Below are positions 1 to 9,347 of a stretch of DNA of 64,000 bases, one piece after another. The position numbers and the translations under genes are program-made. The DNA comes from Pseudoalteromonas piscicida. Its GTDB lineage: Bacteria; Pseudomonadota; Gammaproteobacteria; Enterobacterales; Alteromonadaceae. Positions within the stretch are counted from its first letter, which is position 1; each line of letters begins with the position of its first letter. The notes below the pieces were generated by a model that made no database searches, was not told the DNA's origin, and saw nothing but the letters and a program-made list of their open reading frames with translations. The DNA is taken from NCBI RefSeq assembly GCF_002208135.1, contig NZ_CP021646.1:3432501-3496500 (forward strand), written 5' to 3'.

Positions 1-784
1 TGTGGTATGCCACAAATATCTCTCTTGAGTTACTTTCTACTTCATCAACTTGAGTCAACCTTCCTGCCTCAATAGACTCTAACGCTAGCGCTTCTGGCAC
101 AAATGCGGAGCCACCACATTGAAGAATAAGATCGAGTGCTATTCTGCCGGTGCTGGTTCTAAAATAAGGAGGCGTTGCGCCAGTAAACTGTTTTGCATGC
201 CATAGAGAAAAAGCGGTTCCCCAATCAACATAAACGTATTGGTTGTCAAAAAAGTCTTCTTTCGTTGCATTGTCAAAAGTGCTTACCGGAATAATAGCAA
301 GGTCGCTGATAGGCTTAACAACCAGTTCATCCACTTTTGGCGGATCGAACAACACGGCAAGGTCCAGTGTTCGCTCTAATAGTAGTCGCGTGCTTTCTTG
401 CTGTGCTTTCACCTCAGCAACGAGCGATACACCAGGCATAGCAGATACAATATGATTAATCCCAAATTGTAAAAATGCGTCCCAAATATTAGCGGTGCCA
501 CTCAACGACAATTGCTTGTGCATATTGTTTGCCAGTGCAACATCGACTTTGGCGCGCTGCATCCCAGTTAAGATCATTTTGGCGTGTGGTAACAATCTTT
601 CACCCGGCGCAGTTAACTGAATATTGTTACGCTGGCGAATGAAAAGATTCACTCCTAAACTTTGCTCAAGCTGGCGGATCCTAAAACTTACAGCTGACTG
701 AGTGATGTATAAATTTTCTGCCGCTCGACCGAAGTGACGGGTTTTGACAACTTCGACAAAAGTTTTTAATAGATCTATGTCCAT
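1..784 (-). CDS. hdfR: HdfR-like LysR-family transcriptional regulator (3' end cut off by window)
   Basis: DNA-binding transcriptional regulator of the LysR family. I translated it by hand: the ATG lies at 782-784 and the frame is open to the window edge (261 codons). The N-terminus carries the LysR winged helix-turn-helix (about residues 1-60, with RHFGRAAENLYITQSAVSFR), and resembles E. coli HdfR very closely there. The remainder is the substrate-binding domain; its last residues are missing. It is divergent from maoP with 87 bp between start codons, the same arrangement as hdfR/maoP (yifE) in E. coli, which supports the name. In E. coli HdfR represses flhDC; the target here is unknown. The effector is not known. 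Confidence 0.8.
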   Translation of the reverse strand, partial: MDIDLLKTFVEVVKTRHFGRAAENLYITQSAVSFRIRQLEQSLGVNLFIRQRNNIQLTAPGERLLPHAKMILTGMQRAKVDVALANNMHKQLSLSGTANIWDAFLQFGINHIVSAMPGVSLVAEVKAQQESTRLLLERTLDLAVLFDPPKVDELVVKPISDLAIIPVSTFDNATKEDFFDNQYVYVDWGTAFSLWHAKQFTGATPPYFRTSTGRIALDLILQCGGSAFVPEALALESIEAGRLTQVDEVESNSREIFVAYH

Positions 785-871
785 TTTTCTTCCTGACGAT
801 AAAAATTACTCGTTTAAAAAATTATAAAACTTGGTCCATACTCCAGCCAGATAATCTTAGAGGACTCAGTT

Positions 872-1243
872 ATGGATCATAATTTAGCGACTTTGAAAAA
901 TGCATTTGCAAGCCCCAGAGCCTTTTATGATGACGCCAACTTCCCTAGAGGATTCGGACGCAGTGGTCACTTCACGCTACAAGAAGCCGAAATTCTTGAA
1001 CGCTGTGGTGCCACATTAAGAAGCTTATACAGCAAAGCAGAAGAACCTCAAAACAGTTTCCAATCTCAATTTGTTCAGGTAATGGAAGGGTTAATTCCCC
1101 CAACTAACGCTGTAGAAAAAGCTTGGACCAAATATTTGAAGCATACTACGTGTAAGACAAAGTTTCACACGCTATTTGGACGCTCTAAAGTGCAAAACGA
1201 TGGTAGCGTGGTGATCCCTGTAGATATTGACGACGAGCTATAA
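872..1243 (+). CDS. maoP: MaoP / DUF413 protein (macrodomain Ori organisation protein)
   Basis: A 123-residue protein of the DUF413/YifE family. The conserved core is visible: ANFPRGFGRSGHFTLQEAEILERCG near residues 18-42 (shown here only as a landmark with FPRGFGRSGHFT), then a VEKAWTKY segment and FHTLFGR. In E. coli MaoP acts with the maoS site to constrain DNA mobility in the Ori macrodomain. It sits divergent from the hdfR-like gene exactly as in E. coli, so orthology is well supported. The start is ATG with AGAGGA-like Shine-Dalgarno sequence 7-12 bases upstream. The C-terminus is acidic. I could not recognise a maoS-like palindrome in the 87-bp upstream gap. The function is inferred from family and synteny. 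Confidence 0.85.
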   Translation: MDHNLATLKNAFASPRAFYDDANFPRGFGRSGHFTLQEAEILERCGATLRSLYSKAEEPQNSFQSQFVQVMEGLIPPTNAVEKAWTKYLKHTTCKTKFHTLFGRSKVQNDGSVVIPVDIDDEL

Positions 1244-1267
1244 GCAAAATCATCTAAATACTACCAA

Positions 1268-1330
1268 GCTTAGACACCAACAAAGTAACGTTATTTCTTT
1301 CGTTGATGTCTAAGCGGTTCCCCTTTTATT
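1268..1330 (+). terminator. Probable maoP terminator hairpin
   Basis: A 14-bp inverted repeat with one mismatch (GCTTAGACACCAAC at 1268-1281 against GTTGATGTCTAAGC at 1302-1315) lies 25 bases after maoP and is followed by CCCCTTTTATTT. The loop is long (20 bases), partly filled by a second short pairing, so termination efficiency is uncertain. Confidence 0.4.
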
Positions 1331-1467
1331 TATACCATCTCAATCTCGATCACCTCACCATCTTCACCTTCATCTTTTAGCAATTTGTTCTTAGTCATTA
1401 CCTGTTTATTAGCACAATCATTGCAATTAAGCTCAGTTAGGTTAAGAATTAATAAAACAGGAAATGA

Positions 1468-2715
1468 TTGGCGAAGGTTGTGTTACGGAAAATCTTAATC
1501 ATTGAAGACACCCCCACGATTGCGAAGGTGCAAAAGCATATAGCTACCACTGTGGGATACCATGTAGATATTGCGGGCTCTCTGGCTGAAGCCAAAGTGT
1601 TATTATCACAACACAAGTATTTTTGTGCTGTGGTAGATTTTATGTTGCCAGATGCCCCACTCGGCGAAGCGATCCCTTGTACAGTCAAGGCCGACATTCC
1701 TACCATCGTGATGACTGGTAACCTTGACAGTCAAACTCGCTCAATCGTTGAGCAATACCCTATCATCGACTATATCACCAAGGAAAATAAACAAGCCTAT
1801 CATTATTTACGTCGCCAATTAGAACGTCTGCCAAGAAATGAAAATGTCAGAGTACTGGTTGTGGATGATTCTATCTCGTCTAGAAATTATGTGTCAGCGC
1901 TGCTCAATCGCCATAAATATCAGGTAATGGAGGCCTGCGATGGCATAGAAGCACTCACGGTATTAAGAGACAACCCAGACATTTCCGTGATAATCACCGA
2001 TAGCGAGATGCCTAACATGCGAGGCGAAGAACTATGTATCGAAATTAGACGGCTCTACACTGATGATGATAAAGCGATAATTGGTATATCAGGTGTTGAA
2101 ACCGAAAACTTGTCGACACGCTTTTTGAAAAATGGCGCTAACGACTATCTCAGAAAGCCCTTTAACGCTGAAGAATTTTACTGCCGCCTTAGCCAGAACG
2201 TTGATATGCTAGAACATATTCAAACGATACGCAGGCAAGCAAATACAGACTATTTAACCAGTCTGCCCAATCGCCGTTACTTCTTCGATACCGTAAAGAA
2301 AAGTCTAAAAGCTAGACATAAAAAGGAACTCTACGGACTAATTGCAATGATAGATATAGATCATTTTAAGCAAGTAAATGACAAATATGGTCATGAGGGC
2401 GGCGATGCAGTGCTTGAGTCTATCGGACAGGCATTTGCTAAATATTTTACCAATGATTTAGTCGCCCGATTAGGCGGTGAAGAGTTTGCGATATATTTCA
2501 AAGATACGGTGGCTGAACATTGTAAAGAAAGACTAGAATGCTTTAGGGAATACTTGGAGCAAAATAGTAGTGAACTGACTTCACAGCAGATCTCATTTAC
2601 CGTTTCAGTGGGACTTGCAGCACAAATAACTGCAGATATTGAAAGCCTGATAAAACAAGCGGATGAGTGTTTATATCAGGCGAAAGCTTCGGGAAGAAAC
2701 CGCTTAGTTCACTAA
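1468..2715 (+). CDS. Response regulator with two receiver domains and a GGDEF domain (putative diguanylate cyclase)
   Basis: A 415-residue signalling protein. Receiver domain 1 spans about residues 7-120 with acidic pocket E13-D14 and phospho-acceptor D57. Receiver domain 2 spans about 127-245 with V-V-D-D at 131-134, D178 as phospho-acceptor and K230 before P231. The GGDEF domain is C-terminal, with GGEEF at 336-340, so it should make cyclic di-GMP from two GTP. The inhibitory RxxD I-site expected five residues before GGEEF is not present (the positions read FTND), so classical product inhibition may be lost. The start is TTG at 1468 with AGGA five bases upstream; the ATG at 1464 is in another frame. 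No partner histidine kinase is adjacent. The 3' end overlaps the convergent rarD by 12 bp. Confidence 0.85.
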   Translation: MAKVVLRKILIIEDTPTIAKVQKHIATTVGYHVDIAGSLAEAKVLLSQHKYFCAVVDFMLPDAPLGEAIPCTVKADIPTIVMTGNLDSQTRSIVEQYPIIDYITKENKQAYHYLRRQLERLPRNENVRVLVVDDSISSRNYVSALLNRHKYQVMEACDGIEALTVLRDNPDISVIITDSEMPNMRGEELCIEIRRLYTDDDKAIIGISGVETENLSTRFLKNGANDYLRKPFNAEEFYCRLSQNVDMLEHIQTIRRQANTDYLTSLPNRRYFFDTVKKSLKARHKKELYGLIAMIDIDHFKQVNDKYGHEGGDAVLESIGQAFAKYFTNDLVARLGGEEFAIYFKDTVAEHCKERLECFREYLEQNSSELTSQQISFTVSVGLAAQITADIESLIKQADECLYQAKASGRNRLVH

Positions 2716-3594
2716 GCGCTTTCTTTTATCTCGATAAGAATCAAAGCTAAACATCACAAGCGCTCCCCAAATAAAGGCAAACGTTATTGCTCGCTCTGCG
2801 TCAAAGGCTTCCCCGTAAAGCAGCACCGCTAATATAAACATCAAGCTCGGCCCGATATATTGAAAAAAGCCAAGTGTCGTATAGGGTATTCGCTTTGCAG
2901 CTGCGGTAAAACATAACAAAGGCAATGTTGTTACCACCCCCGCACTTATCAATAAGGTGTTGGTGTACCAATCGTTATGCCAAAGGTTACTCGTAGCACT
3001 TGGCTCAACCCACCACCAATAAGCAAGTGCAATTGGGGTAAGAATAAGTGCTTCAACCAGCAAACCAGGAAGCGATTCAACCGCTAATGTCTTACGTAGC
3101 AATCCATATATCGCAAAAGATCCCGCAAGTGAAAACGCAATAACGGGGAATGAGCCAAAACTGATTAACTGTAACACCACACCAACAATCGCCAATAACA
3201 CAGCAAACTTTTGTGCCGTTCTTAACCTTTCAGATAAGAATAACATCCCCAGCAGCACGTTAAGGAGTGGGTTGATGTAATAACCTAAGCTAGCATCTAA
3301 CATAAAGCCGTTATTGACAGACCAAATAAATAAACCCCAGTTAAAACCCAATAGCAACGCGGTGAGTGTCAACATCGCCAGTAACTTAGGATTAATCAGT
3401 ATGGCCTTAATCTTGGGCCATTGCCGCTTTGCCAGCACTATTAGCGCAATAAAAAATACAGACCATACAACGCGATGAATGAGTATCTCAATCGCATCAA
3501 CATGGACGAGTTGCTTAAAATAGATGGGTGCAAGTCCCCACATAAAAAAGGCGAGTACAGCGAGTAAGTGGCCTTTCTTTTGTTCTTCAATCAC
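2704..3594 (-). CDS. rarD: RarD, EamA/DMT-superfamily inner-membrane transporter
   Basis: A 296-residue, very hydrophobic protein with about ten predicted membrane segments in two EamA-type halves. The N-terminal GHLLAVLAFFMWGLAPIYFK and HRVVWSVFF segments are typical of RarD. The family belongs to the drug/metabolite transporter superfamily; its natural substrate is not established, despite the historic 'chloramphenicol-sensitive' name. The proximity to recQ matches the E. coli rarD-pldA-recQ neighbourhood. It is convergent with the GGDEF gene. The C-terminus is basic (RDKRKRLVN) and presumably cytoplasmic. Confidence 0.88.
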   Translation of the reverse strand: MIEEQKKGHLLAVLAFFMWGLAPIYFKQLVHVDAIEILIHRVVWSVFFIALIVLAKRQWPKIKAILINPKLLAMLTLTALLLGFNWGLFIWSVNNGFMLDASLGYYINPLLNVLLGMLFLSERLRTAQKFAVLLAIVGVVLQLISFGSFPVIAFSLAGSFAIYGLLRKTLAVESLPGLLVEALILTPIALAYWWWVEPSATSNLWHNDWYTNTLLISAGVVTTLPLLCFTAAAKRIPYTTLGFFQYIGPSLMFILAVLLYGEAFDAERAITFAFIWGALVMFSFDSYRDKRKRLVN

Positions 3595-3777
3595 GGGCGT
3601 TTAACCTTGGAGGGATTAACTAAGAGGTCAATCATTATACTTCTTTTCACTAATCACGGCGATGAAAGTTCGATGAATTCACAATCACAAAGTCTACAAC
3701 CCACAAGTGCTCAAAACTTATTCAAGTCTCTTCAGATTAGATAAAAAGCAAAGACAAGGTTCAAAAAAAGCTCTAAA

Positions 3778-5601
3778 ATGACGCCGATGGATACCCTCGT
3801 AAGCACCCCAATTAACGATCCTCATTCAGTACTGAAAGATGTTTTTGGCTACAGTACGTTTAGAGATGGTCAGCTTGATATTATTCAGTCTAGCTTAGCT
3901 GGTCAGGATACGCTTGTACTACTGCCGACAGGCGGTGGTAAATCACTATGCTATCAAGTCCCAGCTGTATTATTAGCAGGCGTGACAATTGTTATATCGC
4001 CCCTTATCTCTTTAATGCAAGATCAGGTCGCGCAGTTAAAAGCACAAGGCATAGCCGCTGAATACATCAACAATAGTGTCGCCTGGGAGCAGCAAAGAGA
4101 TACCTATGACGCGCTTTTCCAAGGCCGTTTAAAGCTGCTATACGTTGCACCAGAAAAAGCTTTACAACGAGACTTTATTGAGCGTATATCCAACTGTAAA
4201 ATCAGTTTATTTGCCATTGATGAAGCTCACTGTGTATCCCATTGGGGACATGACTTTAGACCGCACTATTTTCGTTTAAAAGAGTTACGTCAGCACTTTC
4301 CTTCTGTGCCAATGATGGCATTAACCGCAACGGCTGATTTAGCAACACGAAAAGATATTGTCCAGCAACTAGGTATGCAAGAACCATTTATCTATACCGG
4401 TAGCTTTGACAGACCCAATATTCGTTACACCATCGAAGAAAAGTTCAAACCACTGTCACAGTTGTTCCGCTATTTAAAAGAGCAAAAAGGTCAAAGTGGC
4501 ATAATCTACTGTGGTAGCCGTAAACGTGTTGATGACATTGCAGAAAAACTGGTTGATGCTGGATTCAATGCAGCAGGTTATCACGCCGGTCTAGATAATG
4601 ATCAGCGCCAATTTGTACAAAACCGCTTCGCCCGAGATGATATTCAAATCGTAGTAGCAACCGTTGCTTTTGGCATGGGGATCAATAAACCCAATGTGAG
4701 ATTTGTGGTCCACTACGATATTCCAAAAAGTGTAGAAGCGTATTATCAAGAAACAGGCCGTGCAGGACGAGATAGCTTAGCGGCTGAAGCCGTTATGTAC
4801 TTTGATCCTGCAGATATCCCCCGCGTTAGGCGCTTTTTTGAAGATATTCCAGACGAACAACGTCGTAAAGTGGAAGAACAGCGCTTTCAGGCGATGTCGA
4901 GCTTTGCTGAGGCGCAAACCTGCCGCCGTCAAATATTGCTCAATTACTTCAGCGAATATCAACGTGAGGCGTGCGGTAACTGTGATATCTGTCTTAACCC
5001 ACCGAAACAATTTGATGGCACATTAGTTGCGCAACAAGCGTTATCGTGTGTATATCGTGCAGAGCAACGCTTTGGTATCGGTTACATTGTAGATATTTTG
5101 CGTGGCGCAAATACCGCAAGGATCAGAGAGCAAAACCACCATACACTCTCAACTTACGGTATCGGGAAAGAGCACAGCAATGAGTTTTGGCTGAGTATCT
5201 TACGCCAATTGATCCACCATGGTTTATTGAATCAAGATATTACTCAAGGTGCAACGCTTAGATTAACAGAAGCGGCCCGCGCCGTACTACGCGGCGAATA
5301 CGTGCTTCAACTCGCAGAGCCAAGACTCGTGGCTAAGCATGTCTATCAAGATAAACTGGCTCAGTTCAATTACGACAAGAAATTATTTGCCAAGCTTCGT
5401 GCACTCAGAAAGCAGCTCGCGGATGAAGATGATGTGCCACCGTATGTCGTATTTAACGACCGAACCTTGGCAGAAATGGCACAAAGAACGCCAACGACTG
5501 ACAGCGAGTTTTTGCAAGTGTCTGGTGTCGGTTTTACTAAGCTCAGCAAGTACGGAGCACCTTTCATGCAGTTAATCCGCAATTATTTGGAAAGAGAATA
5601 A
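3778..5601 (+). CDS. recQ: ATP-dependent DNA helicase RecQ
   Basis: A 607-residue superfamily 2 3'-5' DNA helicase of the RecFOR recombination and replication-repair pathways. Visible landmarks in order: Walker A TGGGKS (51-56), DEAH box (148-151), QETGRAGRD motif VI, the zinc-binding cysteine cluster (CRRQ...CGNCDIC), a winged-helix region and a C-terminal HRDC domain ending FMQLIRNYLERE. The length is the same as E. coli RecQ. Two in-frame ATGs exist (3778 and 3787); neither has a strong Shine-Dalgarno sequence. The stop codon overlaps the next start by one base (TAATG), so the downstream small gene is translationally coupled. Confidence 0.96.
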   Translation: MTPMDTLVSTPINDPHSVLKDVFGYSTFRDGQLDIIQSSLAGQDTLVLLPTGGGKSLCYQVPAVLLAGVTIVISPLISLMQDQVAQLKAQGIAAEYINNSVAWEQQRDTYDALFQGRLKLLYVAPEKALQRDFIERISNCKISLFAIDEAHCVSHWGHDFRPHYFRLKELRQHFPSVPMMALTATADLATRKDIVQQLGMQEPFIYTGSFDRPNIRYTIEEKFKPLSQLFRYLKEQKGQSGIIYCGSRKRVDDIAEKLVDAGFNAAGYHAGLDNDQRQFVQNRFARDDIQIVVATVAFGMGINKPNVRFVVHYDIPKSVEAYYQETGRAGRDSLAAEAVMYFDPADIPRVRRFFEDIPDEQRRKVEEQRFQAMSSFAEAQTCRRQILLNYFSEYQREACGNCDICLNPPKQFDGTLVAQQALSCVYRAEQRFGIGYIVDILRGANTARIREQNHHTLSTYGIGKEHSNEFWLSILRQLIHHGLLNQDITQGATLRLTEAARAVLRGEYVLQLAEPRLVAKHVYQDKLAQFNYDKKLFAKLRALRKQLADEDDVPPYVVFNDRTLAEMAQRTPTTDSEFLQVSGVGFTKLSKYGAPFMQLIRNYLERE

Positions 5602-5888
5602 TGACCACACTCACTTTGGATAATTCACACGAGGTGATTATCATCAGCTGTGAAATCACACCTCAAGACGATGAGTTTGAACTTTGGGGGCAAATATTCT
5701 TACATCAAGATGAGATTCAATTGATTGAATTCTCTGCTGGAGCAGATAGACATCAGTGGCGCTTTTCATATAAAGACTGTAATTTCAATTTAAATTTTGA
5801 GCATTACAGTGAAAGCGTATGGATAGTACCTGATGGTGTTGATGCCTTAGAACTCCTACCTTTCCTGCGCCAACAGCTTTCTCGTTAA
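5601..5888 (+). CDS. Small acidic protein co-translated with recQ (DUF3630-like)
   Basis: A 95-residue acidic cytoplasmic protein without signal peptide or membrane segment. It begins in the recQ stop codon (TAATG), so it is almost certainly co-expressed with RecQ. Its aromatic-rich pattern (FELWGQIFLHQ, HQWRFSYKDC, FLRQQLSR) resembles the small DUF3630 proteins found next to recQ in Vibrio and Alteromonadales; I recall that family rather than prove it here. No catalytic motif is visible. A role linked to RecQ is plausible from coupling alone. Confidence 0.6.
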   Translation: MTTLTLDNSHEVIIISCEITPQDDEFELWGQIFLHQDEIQLIEFSAGADRHQWRFSYKDCNFNLNFEHYSESVWIVPDGVDALELLPFLRQQLSR

Positions 5889-6000
5889 GTCCACATAAAG
5901 CTCTTTAAGTCTATAAATATTATTACTTTTGTTGCAGAACCAAAGCAAGCTGCAACAATATAATCCATACTAAAGGAATATTAGACTTAAAGGCTCTGTG

Positions 6001-7707
6001 ATGAATGTAAAGAGGATTTCGTGTAATAGTATTTTGCTAATATGTAGCTTAAACGCAGCTGCGCAAGCTGAAAAAGTGCCAGCAGTTGATTTTGCTAATA
6101 GCTGCGGTAATAACCGGGTTGAAGCACAAAGCGACCAAAATCTTTCACGCCAGCTAGACAGCAAACAAGTCTATCCAGAGCCTGCAAAGGGTAAGAAGGT
6201 CGTCGCTATCACTCTTAAACAACTTAATGTTTTCGATACCGACAAGCCAGAGGAAGACAATGCCCTATTCCGATTTGCCAACCGTTATCATATTCAAACC
6301 AAGCCCGAAGTATTAAAAAGCGTACTCCTGTTTCAAGAAGGAGATGCTTACAACCCAAGAAAATTAAGTGAATCAGAGCGACTCCTTCGCAATCAGTCAT
6401 ACCTATATGATGCTCGCATTTATGCTGCTGAGAACTGTGATGGTGATATTTTAGTTACGGTTGTAACAAGAGACCTTTGGACTCTATTACCCGATTTAAG
6501 TTTTAGCCGAAGCGGTGGGGAAAATACGTCTAGAATTGGATTTAGAGAAAGTAATCTATTTGGTTGGGGAAAGCGCCTTTCCTTTACTCATATACAAGAG
6601 GTTGACCGCTCCGGCTATCAGTTTGTCTATGATGACCCTAATATTTTAAACTCAAGATATCGTGGCCGTTTAGAATATTCAGACAACGACGATGGTGAAC
6701 GCCACTATATCGATGTGAGCTATCCATTTTTTGCAACCGATACACCATACAGCTATGGCTTTACGAGTTATTCAGACAAACGCGAAGAACCCATATACTC
6801 TGAAGGTGAAACTGTCTCAGAGTTCAGCCAATCCACCGATGTCACGCAAGTGTACTTCGGACATTCAAAAGCCCTATCCGGCAGTTGGACTCGTCGTCTC
6901 ATCGCAGGTCTTAGACACGAACAACATACTTTTCGTGAGATAGCTGATACCACTTTACCCATCGCACAAGATAGAACGCTAACCTATCCTTATGTTCAAG
7001 CTCAATGGTTTGAAGATTCCTATGTAAAGGTACGCAATTTCGACTCTATTTATCGTACAGAGGATCTTAATTTAGGTTGGAATATTAACGCTCTATTTGG
7101 CTACTCAGCCGCATCTTGGAGTGATGATACGGAGCGCCTTGTCTATTCATTTTCTGCTAATACTGCACACTACACCTCAGATCACAGTTTGTGGCGTTTT
7201 TATTTTGATGTCAGTGGTAACTGGAACAAAGACACAGATAAAACCGAAAACCTGATAGCTAAAACGACCTTTCAATACTACTTAAATACCAGTTTGTATG
7301 AGTCTTGGTTTATCAATGCAAGTTATACCTACGGAAACAACCTTACCTTTGACAATCAAATCACGTTAGGGGGTGAAACCGGGCTACGCGGATACCCAAT
7401 AAAGTATCAACAAGGGAGTCGCAGTATGCTACTCAATATCGAAAAGCGCTATTACTGGGAATATGACTTACTGCGCTTATTCAAAATCGGTGGTGCAGCT
7501 TTTTTTGATGTAGGGCGCGCGTATCACTCTCACCTACCGATTGAAGCTGATGAATCCGTCCTAAAAAATGTTGGTATTGGCTTGCGCTTAGCACCAAGCA
7601 GAGCCAATTCAGATATCATGGTTCATATTGATTTAGCCGCGCCAATTAATGGTCCGGATAACGTCGATAGCGTGCAGTGGCTATTAACGGTAAAAAATCG
7701 CTTTTAA
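6001..7707 (+). CDS. Omp85-superfamily outer-membrane beta-barrel protein with POTRA-like domain
   Basis: A protein of 568 residues. A signal peptide ends near AAAQA (about residues 21-25). Residues 65-165 look like a POTRA domain (VVAITLKQLNVFDTD; EGDAYNPRKLSESERLLR; DILVTVVTRDLWTL). The rest is a beta-barrel with alternating aromatic strands and the Omp85 loop-6 signature LRGYP near residue 464, finishing in a C-terminal phenylalanine. This is a BamA/TamA-type 'surface antigen' architecture with one recognisable POTRA, shorter than TamA. The ATG at 6001 is preferred over the GTG at 5998. No tamB-like partner is nearby. Its client is unknown; insertion or export of an outer-membrane component is the family-level inference. 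Confidence 0.75.
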   Translation: MNVKRISCNSILLICSLNAAAQAEKVPAVDFANSCGNNRVEAQSDQNLSRQLDSKQVYPEPAKGKKVVAITLKQLNVFDTDKPEEDNALFRFANRYHIQTKPEVLKSVLLFQEGDAYNPRKLSESERLLRNQSYLYDARIYAAENCDGDILVTVVTRDLWTLLPDLSFSRSGGENTSRIGFRESNLFGWGKRLSFTHIQEVDRSGYQFVYDDPNILNSRYRGRLEYSDNDDGERHYIDVSYPFFATDTPYSYGFTSYSDKREEPIYSEGETVSEFSQSTDVTQVYFGHSKALSGSWTRRLIAGLRHEQHTFREIADTTLPIAQDRTLTYPYVQAQWFEDSYVKVRNFDSIYRTEDLNLGWNINALFGYSAASWSDDTERLVYSFSANTAHYTSDHSLWRFYFDVSGNWNKDTDKTENLIAKTTFQYYLNTSLYESWFINASYTYGNNLTFDNQITLGGETGLRGYPIKYQQGSRSMLLNIEKRYYWEYDLLRLFKIGGAAFFDVGRAYHSHLPIEADESVLKNVGIGLRLAPSRANSDIMVHIDLAAPINGPDNVDSVQWLLTVKNRF

Positions 7708-7765
7708 CGGTGTCGCGCACCAATAAACATGATATAAAGCAGAAAAAATTTCTTAGGATACGATT

Positions 7766-8329
7766 TTGCATTTGTTAGATTTCGCACTCAGTCAATACAA
7801 GCTAATTGTAACTTTGGTAGCACTCTTATCCTTCCCACTGTTAATGAAAGCGTGTTGCAAACTATTAGAAAAAGTAACACGAGGGAAAATAGACTCGCAC
7901 CGAAAACAACGTGCAGATCTACTCGTTCGTGTACTCGTTGCGTTTGTATTCGTCTGTTTTATGCTCGTATTCTGGGGCATAGAGCTTCGTGGTTTGCTGG
8001 TGCTTGGTTCATCGTTATTTGCGATGCTAGGTGTTGCCATGTTTGCCGGTTGGTCACTGCTTTCCAACCTGACTTCATTTTTACTTATGTTTATTCAAAA
8101 TGATTACCGCGTTGGAAATTGGGTCAGAATTGTCGACGGTGCGAACTTTGTTGAAGGCTGTATTGTAGAGATGGGGTTGATGAGTGTAGTGCTGCGTCAT
8201 GTTGATGGTCATAAAGTCGTGTATCCCAACAATCTATTTGTTACTCGACCGGTTTTGGTGCTTAGTCAGGAACCCGTTAAACCTAAACAGGTTCCTGCGC
8301 CAAGAAGAACATTAGGCCCTAAGAAATAG
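7766..8329 (+). CDS. Small MscS-family mechanosensitive channel protein
   Basis: A 187-residue inner-membrane protein. Three hydrophobic stretches (about residues 10-28, 50-72, 74-105) precede a pore-like helix and a short beta domain (DYRVGNWVRIVDGANFVEGCIVE then VVLRHVDGHKVVYPNN), the core MscS signature. It is clearly shorter than E. coli MscS (286 residues) and lacks most of the cytoplasmic cage, ending in a proline/lysine-rich tail. The start is TTG at 7766, supported by AGGA seven bases upstream; no ATG fits. It is convergent with the next gene and overlaps it by 11 bp. Tension-gated osmotic release is inferred from the family. Confidence 0.78.
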   Translation: MHLLDFALSQYKLIVTLVALLSFPLLMKACCKLLEKVTRGKIDSHRKQRADLLVRVLVAFVFVCFMLVFWGIELRGLLVLGSSLFAMLGVAMFAGWSLLSNLTSFLLMFIQNDYRVGNWVRIVDGANFVEGCIVEMGLMSVVLRHVDGHKVVYPNNLFVTRPVLVLSQEPVKPKQVPAPRRTLGPKK

Positions 8330-9347
8330 GGCCTATATCGTCAATAAAGGTTTCTAGCTGCTGTTCAACAATGCTATTTGCATGTGCAAAGTAAGCTAAG
8401 TGAAAAACCGCATCTCCTTCATTCACCAAGGGCAGCATTTGTTGACCAATCACGATCCCGCTACGCGGAGCAATAACAGCTTCTTCGCTTTGACCAAGAG
8501 GGCTGTCTATATAGGCCAATATTTGACCTTTTGATACGCGCTCCCCCAAATTAACTTGAGCTCGAACAATACCATCAACATCTGCACGTACCCAACTTGT
8601 CGCTGCCGCGATAACCGCATCATGACGTTGCTTCCTGCGACGCCCACGCAGCATTCTGAGTTTGCGCATGACATTTTCAACTCCTTGCAACCCAGCGGCA
8701 ATGGCCAATGAGTCAAACCGCAAAGCCTCTCCTGCCTCATAGGTGATAACAGGAATGTCCAATCCAGCGGCTTCACTTCGCAACGAACCGTTACGTAGTC
8801 GCGCATCTATCGCAACCGGTGTACCAAACGCCATAGCCATTTCTTTGGTCATTTCGCAGGACAAGTCACCACGGATCTGCGGTAAATTAGAGCGATGAAT
8901 AGCGCCGGTATGTAAATCGATAATATGGGTGCATTTTTTTACCACTAAGTCGAAAAACATAGATGCCATTCGAGCCCCTAAAGAGCCTTGCTCAGAACCT
9001 GGAAAACAGCGGTTTAGGTCTCGTCTGTCAGGTAAATAACGAGACTTATGAATAAAGCCAAAGATATTCACGATAGGCACCGCTATCAACGTGCCACGTA
9101 GCGTTGCGGCATCGACTTTACTTAATAGCTGGCGCACGACCTCAACGCCATTCAATTCATCACCATGAATTGCGGCACAGACCAAAAGTACCGGCCCGGC
9201 CTCAGCACCATTAACGACTTCAATCGGAATGGTCATTGGCGTGTGGGTGTAGAGTTTGGCCACTTCCAACTGGACAGTCTGCCTTTCAGCAACACCCACT
9301 CGTGTATCTAATAACGTAAAGGGTTGGTTGATTTTAACCTTTGCCAC
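8319..9347 (-). CDS. Succinylglutamate desuccinylase/aspartoacylase-family zinc hydrolase
   Basis: A 342-residue member of the AstE/AspA branch of M14-like zinc metallo-hydrolases. Predicted zinc ligands are H61 and E64 (IHGDELNG) and H146 (IIDLHTG); RDLNRCFPG carries the substrate-binding arginine. The C-terminal part ([25 protein letters not shown]) has the barrel-like fold typical of the family. The GTG start is chosen because AGGA lies nine bases upstream within the end of rimK; an upstream ATG at 9374 would lengthen the overlap. It is last in a rimB-rimK operon and overlaps rimK by 14 bp. True substrate is unknown; location suggests work on glutamyl or amino-acyl products of the RimK system, rather than arginine catabolism, because no other ast gene is present. 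Confidence 0.8.
   Translation of the reverse strand: MAKVKINQPFTLLDTRVGVAERQTVQLEVAKLYTHTPMTIPIEVVNGAEAGPVLLVCAAIHGDELNGVEVVRQLLSKVDAATLRGTLIAVPIVNIFGFIHKSRYLPDRRDLNRCFPGSEQGSLGARMASMFFDLVVKKCTHIIDLHTGAIHRSNLPQIRGDLSCEMTKEMAMAFGTPVAIDARLRNGSLRSEAAGLDIPVITYEAGEALRFDSLAIAAGLQGVENVMRKLRMLRGRRRKQRHDAVIAAATSWVRADVDGIVRAQVNLGERVSKGQILAYIDSPLGQSEEAVIAPRSGIVIGQQMLPLVNEGDAVFHLAYFAHANSIVEQQLETFIDDIGPIS

Noticed and set aside
785..871. maoS site upstream of maoP
   Set aside because: No convincing palindrome is visible in the gap, and I cannot recall the E. coli site precisely enough to call a match.
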